Below the pieces are notes generated by a model, which was not told the DNA's origin, did no database searches, and worked only from the letters and a program-made list of their open reading frames with translations. From Apostichopus japonicus (taxonomy: Eukaryota > Echinodermata > Holothuroidea > Aspidochirotida > Stichopodidae), in contig NC_092572.1 of the NCBI RefSeq assembly GCF_037975245.1, forward strand, positions 10,613,769 to 10,677,768: 64,000 nt of DNA, in the 5' to 3' direction. The translations under genes and the position numbers were made by a program. This document shows positions 1 to 12,372 of the stretch, in pieces. The stretch's first letter is position 1. Every line of letters begins with the position of its first letter.

Positions 1-22
1 TATCAGCACGACCGTGCTGATA
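1..22. repeat. Perfect palindrome at the window edge
   Basis: The first 22 bases form a perfect inverted repeat with 10-bp arms (TATCAGCACG and CGTGCTGATA) around a 2-nt spacer. It may be the end of an element cut by the window edge. Nothing to the left can be seen, so its class is unknown. Confidence 0.6.
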
Positions 23-3000
23 TTTCCTAACTCTCAACACATTTTCAAGGGAATTACTGTAGATGGAAAGCGGCTTATAGTAGAATGTTCGGAGGAAGGT
101 ACGGGCAAACGGATGGGGACATGATGAGATGTGAACTTTTACAATGCCAGTTGTAACATTCTGAAACATATTCCCAGGTTCTGGTGTCCATGAATTCTAT
201 CCTGACAAATATCCTACTGTAGCTCTCATGCACTAAAGGAGGATGCAGTTTGAGAACAACTGGAGGGAGAAGTACATGTTCCGTTATGTCTTGGTGCTTC
301 AGATAGGGGGTAGAGATAGGAAATGGAAGATGCAACGCGAGGCACACTATGACAATAACAGAGCATGAAAATATATCTGTTTAGGGTAGAAACAAGATTT
401 ATTCTTCCTCTATTGAATTATAACCAGCTACAAACTTCTCCGAAGGTTAATGCCAAAAAGATCTTGAATACAAAACAAAACTTAAAAGTTATCAAGATTT
501 GCATAGGGAAGGGGAGGGGAGGAGAGGGGAGGGGAGGGAGCAGTAGGGATGGAGGACTTCCTCACCGAAATTTCATCCAATCAGAAGTCTTCTTTATGAA
601 TAGAGATACCCTGTCAATATAAAGTGAACAGCGTTGCTAAGGGAAACAAAGTGCTTTGCACAAAGCTTTTGCCCCACATATTTAGTGGAATATATGTTTT
701 TCTTATAACTTGCAAACTCTCTAGTTCTTGTCAAATTTTGCCATATATCTGGAAAGCGTTTGGTGGAAGAAAGTAAAACACTATGTTTGGCTGACAAACC
801 AAGGTAAAATGGACAAGGCCTTAAAATCTTTTAACTGTATTAAAGATAAAATTGGTACAGACGATTAATATATTTTGACAAAATTTCCAAGCCAAAGAAA
901 AAAAATCACTTCTAAGAGAGCTGCTACCAAAAATGGTTACCCAGTCTTGTAATTTGTAAAAGCTATTAAATTTCCTCACACTGGGGTACAAGGAATAAGA
1001 CCTTCCGTTTAGCTAGACTCACAATGGATAAAAAAAAAAAACAATGGATACAAAAAAAAACTAGTTGATACTTTGGCGACATGTACCACTGGATAGGCCT
1101 ATAATCTGCTTTTCCCCAAGGAGAGAGGAGCAGAAGCAAAAAATGTTTGCCTTTATCGCTCTATTCAACTCGGAAGCCTCTTCGTCCCTTTCCAAAGGCG
1201 GATTTTCTGCTGGGTAGATTTCATTGATGGGTTTAAGGATGCCAAATCTTGAAAGAATGAAAGAGAACTGTCAGATCAAAGATTGGCGTTCCAATAGCTA
1301 CAAACTAGGTTCCTTGTTCTCTGTTAAGAACATCAATGGATGAATGAAAGGGAAAAGCTTAGAAATGTTACTGTTGGAAGCAGAGAAAGATGAAGAAGGG
1401 GGGGAGGGGGTAAAAAGCCTCTTGATAACATCAGATCAAAAAAAAAATCACGTTCTCTTTAAAAAGAGATGAGAAGCACGCACCATTCAATCATAAATTG
1501 CTCAAGAGTGCGGAAGAGGAAGTGGCAAGAGTTATCTCTGATGACACCGTTGTCAAAATTGGACGACTGTTTCTTTTTTTCCTCCTGGCATCTTGTTTTT
1601 TTTTTCCTGTTTCTTGGAAGATACTTTTTCAAATCTGTAACAAAAACTGACATTTTTGGAACTGAAGTTACAAGCCAAAGTGAAATACTCAGTATGGTAT
1701 TACTTGTTAATGGGGTTGGCAGTGAAAAAAAGTACATTTTTACTAAAAATTACTTTTGAACACACAACATGTACGCTGATTAAGGTTACACCTTACAGTG
1801 AAAACAGCTGATTGTGTTTGACAACTTCACCCACCCTCCTCCTCACCCCCAACTGCCCGCATCCACTGCCCTCACCCACTCAATCATCCTCTCCGCTATC
1901 TCCTCCCTCTCCCACCTAATGCACCCAAAGACAGGTCAGCAGAGGATCAACATGGTAGGTTGTTTAATACAGGCTGGCTAGAGTCACGAAAGTATCTTCC
2001 AATAACATCTTTTTTAAATACTTTTATTGTAAGCACCTTCGGCCTAAAACAAGCTAGAAAACCAAAATCTGCCTGAAAACTGGTCACCAAGAGACTAACC
2101 TTTCCTTCCTCTCCCTAGTATTTCTGTATTCTTTGTTTTACATTTAATTATTTTATCTTGATTATGATCATAGATATTTCTTTGTTCAATAATTTTCTTA
2201 AAATTCTGTAACTGTATCACAGTTTATATTTGGCACCATCATCAGGCAAAAAATAACTCTGAATGACAAATGATTGAAAGTACCCCCCTATGGTCTCCTT
2301 TAAAGTTACTTGTATCTAGAAGTCTGTGAGCACTAATGATTATACTGTACAGTATGTCATATCGATCTATAGAGGCACTATTACATCTACTGCGAGTGAT
2401 ACCCACTCATAAAGCTTGAACGTTTCTTCATAGGCTACAACTTCAATGTCAATTTATTCGATAGTACAGCTCACTCACGCTTGTGGGCTTAGAGACCTAC
2501 GTACCTGTAATTAAAGTTCTTTAACCAAAAATAACAACTAAGAATAGGTCCTAACATTCAATGACATTTTAAAAAGACAAACTACTTGACTGGTCTAAAG
2601 CCTCGCTTTGGTCCTCGCATTATAAACTTCTTTCGTTGACAATTCCCGATCGAAATTGAATTCCAATAAATGTCTCCAATCGAACCAGATGTGAAAGGGA
2701 TGAGAGGAAAGGATTAGAAAATTTTTGTTAGTGACCAAATTAGATGCCATTAAACTCCCGGTAGGAAATTAATTCCAGAGAGCATGTGATGATATGCTCA
2801 CAGCATTGGCCCGGGTAAATATCTCTCTCTCTATGGGGGGGGGGGGGCGATAGACTGTACAGCTACATATACTGATTGGAAGATACAGTACTTTTCATCT
2901 GATATTATTGTATTGCATACCATAGCAGTATATTATGTCACATTTATATTATAACCAATTTATTACATGTGAACTTTTGGTCACTGCTTCAACCTGGATA

Positions 3001-3100
3001 GTCTAATAACAAAATAGATGCGGCTATGACAGGTCAAGGAATTATTGGCTATAATTGAAATAGTTTTTACCATACTGTATAAGAATATCCAAAGTTTATC
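23..3100. other. Non-coding stretch, no gene seen
   Basis: This stretch is AT-rich, with short homopolymers (A runs near 1030-1060, a G run of about 13 at 2836) and a G/A-rich patch near 510-540. Short open frames exist but show neither recognisable domains nor convincing splice sites. It is probably intronic or intergenic. Confidence 0.5.
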
Positions 3101-3357
3101 AATTAGAACTGTTGGCTATTAATTGTTACCTTTGGCTATTAGAATTGTTGGCTATTAATTGTTTCCAATCCATCAAGTAGAATTGTTGGCTATTAATTGT
3201 TTCATATCCACCAATTAGAATTGTTGGCTATTACTTGTTTCCTATCCACCAATTAGAATTGTTGGCTATTATTTGTTTCATATCCACCAATTAGAATTGT
3301 TGGCTATTACTTGTTTCCTATCCACCAATTAGAATTGTTGTCTATTAATTACTTGTT
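3101..3357. repeat. Minisatellite, 38-bp unit
   Basis: About seven imperfect tandem copies of a roughly 38-bp unit containing AATTAGAATTGTTGGCTATT followed by a variable TACTTGTTTCCTATCCACC-like half. The first copies are shorter, and the later ones are nearly identical, as expected from local amplification. Confidence 0.85.
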
Positions 3358-3719
3358 AAATATGTACAAGTCTCAAAACTTGAACAGAAGATTAGAGTAG
3401 AGTCACATAAAATTCAGGACCAATTAACTGATCAATTGATGTAATCTGAACATAATAACCTATCTCTAATAAAAGCTTTCAAATATTTTGGCGGCAGTTT
3501 TAAGAAAACTATCAACGAATCCCATGTAAATTACTGCTTAGTACTTCTTTGCACAGGTGTTATATTGCAATCTGATCATTTTGTGTAGCGTTTTGGGATG
3601 TGATACAGGATAAATTATTATTCCCTGTACAGTAAGCATGTAAAGCTGTCAACTACTACTGGACTGGATACTGTACCCTATCAACCTTAGCTGTAATCTT
3701 CTTTACTATCATAACGTTT

Positions 3720-3947
3720 TTATCTCTGTGACATTTGACTTCCGCTGAAATTTTCTTCAAACTGTTGTACTCGGGTATCGTAAAACGTGTGCACATCAAA
3801 TATTATCCGGGCATCGATGTTTGCGTAGTCTGGAATCTTTACCGATAAAGGCCCACCGCCCGTCAGAGAAGTTGAGATGATTCTCACACCTTTGCGACAT
3901 GACAACAACAACTCCACTTGTTGCACACAATTAACAAAACACCTTCT
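3720..3947 (-). CDS. Candidate terminal coding exon, unknown protein
   Basis: The minus strand is open from about 3968 down to a TAA at 3720-3722, giving a peptide of about 70 residues with balanced composition. It includes GVRIISTSLTGG and VQQFEENFSGSQMSQR. A possible acceptor (ATCTCAG) lies near 3948, although its pyrimidine tract is poor. The CpG-containing codons stand out from the surrounding AT-rich, intron-like DNA. It could be the last exon of the minus-strand gene suspected between 3.7 and 20 kb. I do not recognise the family, and chance openness is possible. Confidence 0.3.
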   Translation of the reverse strand, partial: RRCFVNCVQQVELLLSCRKGVRIISTSLTGGGPLSVKIPDYANIDARIIFDVHTFYDTRVQQFEENFSGSQMSQR

Positions 3948-3969
3948 GAGATATTTTCTGTTTTCTTTT

Positions 3970-6900
3970 TATCCTCAAAACAAAAGAGTTTTAACATTCT
4001 TCAGCACACACAACCAGCCTAAGGTGACCACCCAGTAAAAGAAAAAAAAAAGAAACATCGGTTGCTAGGGTAAAAAGAGGACAGAAGCTCTGTACAGGCC
4101 CTAGATGGTTTTACTCATCAATATCCCTGTAGCCAGGAGGACGGGGAAGAGATGGAACAATAAATCTGAGAGAAAATGGGAAGCCCAACTGGTGTGTCCT
4201 ATTTATTGATGGCAAACACGTCTACTGGCTACACTGCTAATGGGTACACACATAATCAATGGTTATATCTTTGGGGTAGGATAATGTAAAAAAAGATTGG
4301 GGTGAAGGAGGGCAATGAACACCATCAATGGGGAGTAACACAATAGACCCTGGTATGTTATTGATGGGTAAAATGAAGTCACAAGGATACAGTGTGACTA
4401 ATGGCTCTTTTGTTGTGGTGGTCAAAGACCCTGATGATACATAGACCTGTAGAGAAACTATCTAGCTTGTTTGAACACAGTTTGATTGCGGCAGAAGATT
4501 GTTCTGTACTAGCCTCAAAGTTAAAATCTTCAAAAGATCAAATTCAGCAACAACAAAAGGAAAGGAAAAAGCACATGAATTTAACCTGTTAGAGTGTCTT
4601 CACAAAATTTTACAAAATTTTCAAAGAAATAATTTCTGCAATGCAGTTGGCCGTCACATATCAAAACTTCTTCAAACTTATTACCATAAATCCCTCAGAA
4701 CTTTGTATAAAATAGAATAAAATCACCATTTTCTTTCCTTTCTTACTCTCTTCCTTGATCTGGCCTCTTTTTTTCATTTTTTTTTTTGGCCGTCTCGGCA
4801 CATTTTAAATGCATCAACAGGCATCTTCAACAGCCTACAATATTATAAACCCACTTATATGGGTCAAAATCTAGCTACGAGGCACTTAGGTACACTTCAG
4901 CACTACCAGCCATCATGTTTTTATGAGTACCCATGCCCCCCTGATAATTATAGATGTGACAAAGTCACACTAAATCTAGGTCATCTAGGGATCCCATTGT
5001 CACCTCTGGTCGATGACCTCGTTCCTGAACATGAATCTTGGAGGCCTGACACAAAAAGAGAGCGATGTTCAGAAACCATCCTGCCCATGCGCACTGTTAC
5101 AAAATAGTCGATGAGAATTCTCTCCGGTTATTGTGCAGCTGAATCATGCAAAGTACCGACTGACAGACAAAAGTCCAGACTACATTAAAGATGCAGTCTG
5201 TAATATATATTCTGTACTTCTATATTTGTCGGGAAATTTATATGTTTAAAAATCCTAACCTGGGGAGATTAATGGCCAGGACATACAAATGAATCTTTAG
5301 AGGAGATATAAGTAAATGATAAACACGAGGGATCGAGAAAGGAAGCTTTGAAGTATCTGGCAGAGGGGTTGCAGTTGTACAACCCATATCTGTAGTAGCA
5401 TATTAATACCCCTGAATAGCCCTTTAAACAAGGGGCAAAACCAGAGACTACATCCCGATCTGACTGAAAAACCTCCCAAACCAAACAGGATACTACTTAT
5501 CAGGGCAAAAAGTTGCAGATATTCTGAGACACAAACTGAATGGTGAATCAACAAACAGGTGTTTCCTTACTGCAGAAAATATGTTCTAGAAGATATTAAA
5601 GCAGGAACCAAGATTTCTACAGATATTAACAAAATCCATGTTTAGAAAATGCTTCTACAAAAATTCTAGACACTTTTAGTGGTAGCATGAGTAGTGTGAA
5701 TTCACCCAAAATGACCGTTTGCTGATGGCGTATAGAGAGCCTAAACGTTCACTCTAGACACACGGTATAGCGAGAGTACTAAGGTGAGGACTTGAGGAGA
5801 CAGGTAAGTTCAGTAATTCTTCCATCATCTTGTGGTTAACCATATTCAACAATATCTTCATGAAGGCTATAACTGTTTTACCTAAAGAGTACTAAACTTA
5901 AAGGAGGTGTGATGATATTTAAATGGAACTAAACCACAAAAGGGGCTGAAAACGACAAAAACTATTTTTTGGGTAGGAAACATTAAAATCTAGCAAATTT
6001 GGTTTTCCTCTCTTGAACATTTTGCAGGATTTTGGTTCTTAGTCATAGTTGAGTCCTGTTTATTAATGTACCTGTATTTACATCCTGAGCCATCACACAA
6101 ATAAATAGGATCTCCATAAACTACAGAATGAATAGGCCTGTTTGGTCCTTCCCGCTGAGACACACCGGTACCAGGAATTTCTGTCATCTATACAACCTCA
6201 GGCTCTAGCAGTTTTTTTAATCTTTTTTTCGAGTCTCGCTTGTCAGACGTTTTCTACCTCCTAAGGATCTTTACTATACTCGCTTGTAAAAGTTCATTTG
6301 TCTATTAAATACCGGACTTCCATTATACACTGATGATCCCAAAATGGCTAGTTGCAGCATGCTCAAAATGGCCACAGTATCTAACATCCCCAAAATTGCT
6401 TCATGTACATGCTAAAATAACCACAAATATCTAACATCCTGATATTGTTAGATCTATGCTAAAATAGGTTAAATTTATTAACTACCGCTTATTATCAACA
6501 TTTTTGTTGTTCTTTTTGAAAGTTTGGCTTAAATCTCAATCTGTTATAATGAGAAGCAAAGGTCTCATCATATTTCATTTTGTCACAATGAGGAAGCCTG
6601 ATCAAGGCAGACCTTTCACTGAAATTTGTCACCATGCATCAATTGGAGGAGGTGCTTTTCCTGCAAATTTGGGAGAATTAAGACCTGTTTCAGACTGTTA
6701 CGATGGTATTGAAGTAGACTGAAGGAACTGTTTGCATACTTCTACTGAATTCTGTTACCATGACGTTACCATGACAGGGATGCTAAGTTCTGCTTCCACA
6801 ATCCTAGTCATTTTAAGAAGAGAGAATTAAGACCTGTTTCAGACTTATCTCTTACATCATGCCAAGTGACTCCAGCAAACCCTCTTTCAATTTCCCATTA

Positions 6901-7270
6901 TTTTTTATTTTGAGATTTGTGAAGGGAATGAAGGAGAAGGGTGATAGAGGAAAACACAACATTGAGACAAGCACAGTACGGTATATTAAGCCACGCAAAC
7001 CCTCGCAAGAGAAAACACCACTTCTACAAGCCAGCAAATCTCAACTTAGTTTCTGCTTTGACGATAATAAATTACACCGAAGGGTTATTTTCATTTCTGG
7101 TCTTGGGGATCTGTGTCAACCAAACCAAAGAATACTGCTGAGAGTGTATCTAATTTGGCCCCATACCGGTTTCGGCCGATGGAATTCCCCACGATGAGTT
7201 CAGAGGACGGAAAAATGTAATAACTGGCAACAACGCACTGTACATGCTTGCAGTCTAAACAGAACCAAAG
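3970..7270. other. Intron-like DNA with weak exon candidates
   Basis: Mostly non-coding. On the minus strand a good pyrimidine-rich acceptor (CTCTTTTTGTGTCAG) near 5055-5070 precedes about 42 bp ending at a possible donor (AGAG then GTGACA), which could be a microexon. Another minus-strand open stretch at about 7090-7270 continues in the same frame as the candidate exon at 7274-7479, past an in-frame TGA. None of these is strong alone. Confidence 0.35.
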
Positions 7271-7273
7271 AGG

Positions 7274-7479
7274 ACTTCACACTGAGCACAGGGTCACATT
7301 CAATGGTGATTCCTGCCATTCACAAATCAATGCGATGTATCTGATCCAGTGATCAACAGAATATAAAGCATAAGAGTAGCAGAAGGAATCCTGGCTGTTT
7401 GCCGCGCTGCTGCTGGCCAATCCGTGCTGGCACTCAGGATTGTCGGTTTCGAGGCGGCTGAAAAGCTGCCTCTCGATAA
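7274..7479 (-). CDS. Candidate coding exon, unknown protein
   Basis: A minus-strand open stretch starts right after an acceptor-like TATCTTGCAAG and runs about 68 codons to a TGA at 7274-7276. The peptide has normal composition (for example YALYSVDHWIRYIALICEW) and GC-rich, CpG-containing codons near 7400-7460, unlike the flanking DNA. Beyond the TGA the same frame stays open for roughly 60 more codons to about 7090, which suggests either a hidden intron across the stop or a decayed exon. I recognise no family. It fits the suspected minus-strand gene with 5' end near 20 kb. Confidence 0.35.
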
Positions 7480-7828
7480 CTTGCAAGATACAGTAATTAA
7501 CTTGTGATACTAAATTTAACTGTCAATGGAAGGATTTATAAGGTGTGTACACCCCCACAGTACCTGAAAACATATGTAACTTCAGTCTGGACACCAAAAC
7601 TTGCAACAGAAAGCAATCAAATTAAGGAACCAAAAATTAATTTCTTTTTCCCTGATCTCTAAAATTGGTTTCCAGTGAAAATATCTTAAATGTGTGTAGT
7701 TCCAAAAAGATCTTGACAAAGATTTAGTGGAAAGTTCTTTCAAAAAGTGTTGCACTTCTGTTTTCTCCCTTTCCATGCAACAACATGTACAATAATTAAA
7801 GGAGCTAATGTAAACTGCAGAGTAATAA

Positions 7829-8212
7829 ATCAATACACAGTGTTCCTATGTACCTTTAATACAAAGTAACACATCAACACACAGTGTTCCATTGTACCTT
7901 TAATACAAAGTAACACATCAATACACAGTGTTCCATTGTACCTTTAATACAAAGTAACACATCAATACACAGTGTTCCTATGTACCTTTAATACAAAGTA
8001 ACACATCAATACACAGTGTTCCATTGTACCTTTAATACAAAGTAACACATCAATACACAGTGTTCCATTGTACCTTTAATACAAAGTAACACATCAATAC
8101 ACAGTGTTCCTATGTACCTTTAATACAAAGTAACACATCAATACACAGTGTTCCTATGTACCTTTAATACAAAGTAACACATCAATACACTGTGTTTCTA
8201 TCTACCTTTATA
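7829..8212. repeat. Minisatellite, 44-bp unit
   Basis: About nine near-perfect tandem copies of a 44-bp unit carrying ACACAGTGTTCC, TGTACCTTTAATACAAAG and TAACACATCAAT. Copies differ mainly by CCATTG versus CCTATG after the GTGTT core, and the two forms are interspersed, which points to mixed amplification of variants. Confidence 0.92.
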
Positions 8213-8706
8213 TCAGTACTCGGCTCTTTATAAAGCCTACCATACAGTATATACTTTCATAGTATGTGTTACATACTGTACATTCAAAAGAATTGGTGCT
8301 GAAGCTGTTTTTGTGGGTAACTGTCTTAGAATGTGTTTGAAAATTTAATTTTGTCCAAAAAGATGTAACTTTTATGTTTTACCATGTGCTGTACTTGGTC
8401 ATTGTAGTTCTGAAAGATGAGTAACTGGCAATTTATATACGTTCTATGGTAAACAAGTCTGTTTACATTTAACTTTAAGATATCGATCCACCAGATTGGT
8501 ACCAATTTAATGCAGTTGCAACCTGTGGCAAATTATCAAATGAAAAACAAAACAATAAATTTGTGGGACACAAAATGGCAACCAAACCTAAGTCACAAAC
8601 TTGTGCACATATTGAGGGACAAACAGGAAAGGGATAAATCTAAGTAGTGGTCATATTTTGTGTAGTGCTCAGTTTTGAAGGCTCTGAATTTATTCTCTTA
8701 TAAAAT
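8213..8706. other. Unique AT-rich spacer between arrays
   Basis: I see no gene, RNA or repeat here. Several CATACTGTA/CATACAGTAT motifs occur near 8246-8280. Confidence 0.5.
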
Positions 8707-9053
8707 CCTATAGTCCCTGTGTTAAATCATATTGTCCTGTGTAAAATCATACAGCCCCTGTGTAAAATCCTATGGTCCCTGTGTAAAATCCTATAGTCTC
8801 TGTGTAAAATCACATGGTCCCTGTGTAAAATCATATGGTCCCTGTGTAAAATCATATGGTCCCTGTGTAAAATCATATGGTCCCTGTGTAACATCCCTAC
8901 AGTATGGTCCATGTGTAAATCCAATGGTCCCTGTGTAAAATCATATGGTCCCTGTGTAAAATCATATGGTCCCTGCATAACATCCCTATGGTCCCTGCAT
9001 AACATCCCTATGGTCCCTGAGTAACATCCCTACTGTATGGTCCCTGTGTAAAA
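8707..9053. repeat. Minisatellite, 21-bp unit
   Basis: About 16 tandem copies of a 21-bp unit (TATGGTCCCTGTGTAAAATCA), partly degenerate on the right where ACATCCC versions appear. Because 21 is a multiple of three, the array reads open on both strands as 7-residue repeats. I treat these frames as artefacts of the period, because there are no start context, splice or codon signals. Confidence 0.92.
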
Positions 9054-9380
9054 CAACTGCTACTGTACATCTTTGCACCTGTACATGTACAGCAAATCAA
9101 CCATTTTGATACATACAGTACTAGCAATTTGCAATGCGGTACATGGATGAATTATTCCCTGACACAAACAACCTGCTCGCAAAATGAGGTTTCACAGTAA
9201 TTTATGTTGTTTGGTTTGCATGCATCCAAAACAGTGTCGATTTAATACTGGCTGGCCATCAATGAGTGATATGTATGCTGTACTTTGCATAGAGTATATA
9301 TACGTAAGATCTTCCGACATCTTATATACTGTATTCAAAACATATCTTGCACTTGAACTTGGCTCGCCTCGATGACTCAC
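9054..9380. other. Non-coding stretch with TACTGTA motifs
   Basis: No gene is seen. Several TACTGTA/TACAGTA/GTACAG motifs cluster between 9060 and 9120. Confidence 0.45.
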
Positions 9381-9417
9381 ACCATCGTCAAGGACCAAAC
9401 CCACCTCGGGCTCATTA
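9381..9417 (-). CDS. Candidate 37-bp microexon, unknown protein
   Basis: On the minus strand a CAG acceptor (plus-strand 9418-9420) is followed by an open stretch reading NEPEVGLVLDDG and then a strong donor, GGT followed by GTGAGT. Both boundaries match GT-AG rules and the peptide is acidic and coding-like. Such a short exon could easily arise by chance. It is proposed only as part of the minus-strand gene suspected across 3.7-20 kb. Confidence 0.27.
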
Positions 9418-9419
9418 CT

Positions 9420-11873
9420 GTATACATGGATCTAATCAAGTTCACGAGAGCAAAACTTAATTCAATTTACAAAACTTGAAAATATAACTCTTCAAGTGTG
9501 AGATGTCCGGTAGATTCTTGTTGTGCAAATTAAATACTTTGGGTAATGCAGACGATCACCCGAGGGTCCAAAAAAAAGGGGAATTTAGATATAATTTCTA
9601 GCAAGTACAGTATTAAAAAATTTAATTGAATTGTATTTTGCAACAGTGGCACGTGGTAGTAGGAATTGGCTGAGGGGTGGGTAGGGGGGAATTACAGACG
9701 GGTAAAATGTAATGTGTGGGTCGTTTTTGAATGGTGCAGTGGACTTAATAGAAAAACTCCATACTGAATGTTTCTTGCAGTGTAATTTATACCAAACGCC
9801 GTTTTGCTACATGCTATGCGTGAACATACAGTAATGAGTTAAAGAAAGGGGTTTCTCACAACTGCATGGGCCATATATTTTACTTCTAATTTCAATTCTT
9901 CTTCATTATCTCATCCAGAACTTTACTCTTCATGTTAGCAATAATTTTCACAGGCAAATTGCAAACCTAATGTTCTACTTTTTTTTCCAATTTATTTTAC
10001 TACATTTTATGAACTGAATCTTTACTACATAAAGTAAGCTACTGTATAATCAGCTAACATGATACTATCCTGATTATTTAATGTATCTATCTAAAGAGTT
10101 TTAATGTTGTGAGAAGACAGGTAAGTGAGGAAGAAAAGTAAGCTATAAGTACAGTATCATGGAGAACAGAGAATTTATCAATTCAAATCAAAACAATGCT
10201 TCTCAATTGGCATTTCAGGGAATAATTCTAAGTGTTCAAATATATTTGTGTATCAGTTTGGAAGGTTCCTGAAATTGTGTATCTTATATAAACTACTGTA
10301 GTCCCCTACAGTTTGTACAAAACTGTGATAAATCTTTATATATTATTCTGTATAGCAAATTGCCCATAATATATAGCATTTTGCGAGGCGATTCTGGATG
10401 AGTTATTCCTGGCTGCATTTCTCACTTTCTGGTGTCCATTTCCCAAAGCCACAAAATCCATCTAAACAAAACTACAAAATTTGGCTCTGTGGATACTGCT
10501 CGGTAAGCACTGTAAGTACAGTTAGTTGAAAATTCATCCCTGACTCTCTCTCTCACTTTCTCTCTCTCTTCCAAAATGCTCCAGTATTTTAGCCTACAAA
10601 CAACAAGAGACAAGGCACAAGGGGACCCGCTGACATCAAAGAAACACTATCCCTTTAGGTACTAGGGTTAATCAAGTTTTGAAATTTACCCCTCCCAGGG
10701 GATGGGGTGTGATGATGTCATTTTTCTTCTCCAACTTTATATCAATTTCAGGGACACTATAGGAATGTGGTTTAATCAATCTCTGAGGCTTGGAGCAAGT
10801 TGTAGACCTCTCTCCCAGGTCACAAATCCAACACATGTATGCAAGAATAAATTCCAGAATTGTTTTTTATTTTTTATAAATGCCATTATTTGAACAAGAT
10901 ATTAGTTATGCTGTATACTGTACTACTAGATGTCCCCACAATGTGAAGTTATTCAAATTCAATGCGAGACACACACAGTACCCCACAATATTATCAAACT
11001 GCTCTACTGTAACTTACAGTTTGTATATGGAACTGCAAGAAGTCGGTGTACAGCAAGTATATATGGGTAATTTACATGTATTAAAAATACAGTACTTTGA
11101 AGACGACTTTATAGGTGGGCTACACTATAAACTAGTAAACTATAAACAACTTTTCCTTTTAACCCAAGCATCCAATCACAAGCCTTTGGAAGAGGAATCT
11201 GTTTTTGATACAAAATATCCTCAAATTCCTCCATCTTTTGTGAGTTTTACTCTGTACTGAAGTGTGGTTACTGTAATTACCAATCTTAACTGCAGGTAGA
11301 TCTGTTTGTCTCTTATATTTTGTGCACCCACATACGTCATCTACGAATCCCACATAAGATACTGAACAAATAGTGCAATTACAAAATGATCCCTTCTTTT
11401 CATTTACCAAACACACTACAGGGTAATGGGGGGGGGGGGGGGGAGGGGGGACTATCATCCTACCAGTCATTGCTTTAAAGTACTCTGAAGTTCTGAACTT
11501 CACCCAAAGTACCATTGTACTTCAAACTTCCTATTCTCTTCTTTCTCAGAGTCCACTGCACCACAGATCTGATAGTTAAAGTACCATCAATGGAGAAAAG
11601 CTGGCTTCTCTGAAACTCATTACAAATTCCTTTGCTTTTGTGTTTTATTGGAGAGGGACACAACTTTGTGGAGAAAAGGTGAAGAAAATTGGGTGTGCTT
11701 GCTCATCCCCATCAACAAGAGGCATGCTATCAACAACTCTATAACAAACAAACTCTTTGATGTGTTTGAAGAGTGCAGGCAGTGCCCTGGCTTCTGGAAA
11801 TTTTCCATGAAATTCAAAACGTATATACTGTATATGTGGTGGCGGATTTGCATCTAGTATTATGCACATTAGG
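9420..11873. other. Intron-like DNA rich in TACTGTA motifs
   Basis: No convincing exon. Open frames at 10880-11260 (plus) and 11159-11515 (minus) have low-complexity or repeat-derived composition. An 18-base G run sits near 11427. TACTGTA/TACAGTA recurs many times. Confidence 0.45.
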
Positions 11874-12110
11874 CTCAGGCCAGAACAGACCATATTGGCA
11901 TTCTTAAGTATACCCCTGCAGACTGCATGCATTACCATACTACTGTACTACCATACATACATGTCACATACTGTACTGGAGCTCAGACCAGAACAGACCA
12001 TATTGGCATTCTTAAGTATACCCCTCCAGACTGCATGCATTACAATACTACTGTACTACAATTACACACATAGGTCACATACTGTACTGGAGCTCAGACC
12101 AGAGCAGACC
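11874..12110. repeat. Tandem duplication, 108-111-bp unit
   Basis: Two full copies and the start of a third begin at 11874, 11982 and 12093, each with CTCAGRCCAGA(A/G)CAGACC followed by ATTGGCATTCTTAAG. The copies are over 90 percent alike by eye and end in TACTGTACTGGAG. The plus-strand open frame through them is a consequence of the duplication. Confidence 0.88.
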
Positions 12111-12289
12111 CATGTTCACAGCTATATTAAAGAACTAGGATTTACTAGCTTTCAGAACAGAAGCATCTCGTCATATAACGCAGACTAGCCTGGCAAATAA
12201 TTACCATCCAGTAGCACTCATGCAGTCCATTGGCATTAAAGACTAATAGCTTAAAAATTTCAAGAATATGGCAAAAGTTCAACTCATAC

Positions 12290-12372
12290 TTGACTTCTGA
12301 CATCCCTAAATCCTTGTCATACTGTGATGTGATAAAGACTTGTCCCAGTGCGTCTTCATCGGATCCCAATTC
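12290..12372 (-). CDS. Candidate internal coding exon, unknown protein
   Basis: A strong minus-strand acceptor (CTTATCTTACTCCATATTCTTAG, given here as CCATATTCTTAG with the pyrimidine-rich stretch before it) is followed by 27 open codons reading ELGSDEDALGQVFITSQY, then DKDLGMSEVK, and a donor GTATGAGT. The 83-bp size, the good acceptor and the coding-like composition make it one of the better exons of the suspected minus-strand gene. I do not recognise the protein family. Confidence 0.42.

Noticed and set aside
11159-11515. 118-codon minus frame with a proline run
   Set aside because: The proline run is a G homopolymer on the other strand, and I see no acceptor, donor or domain.
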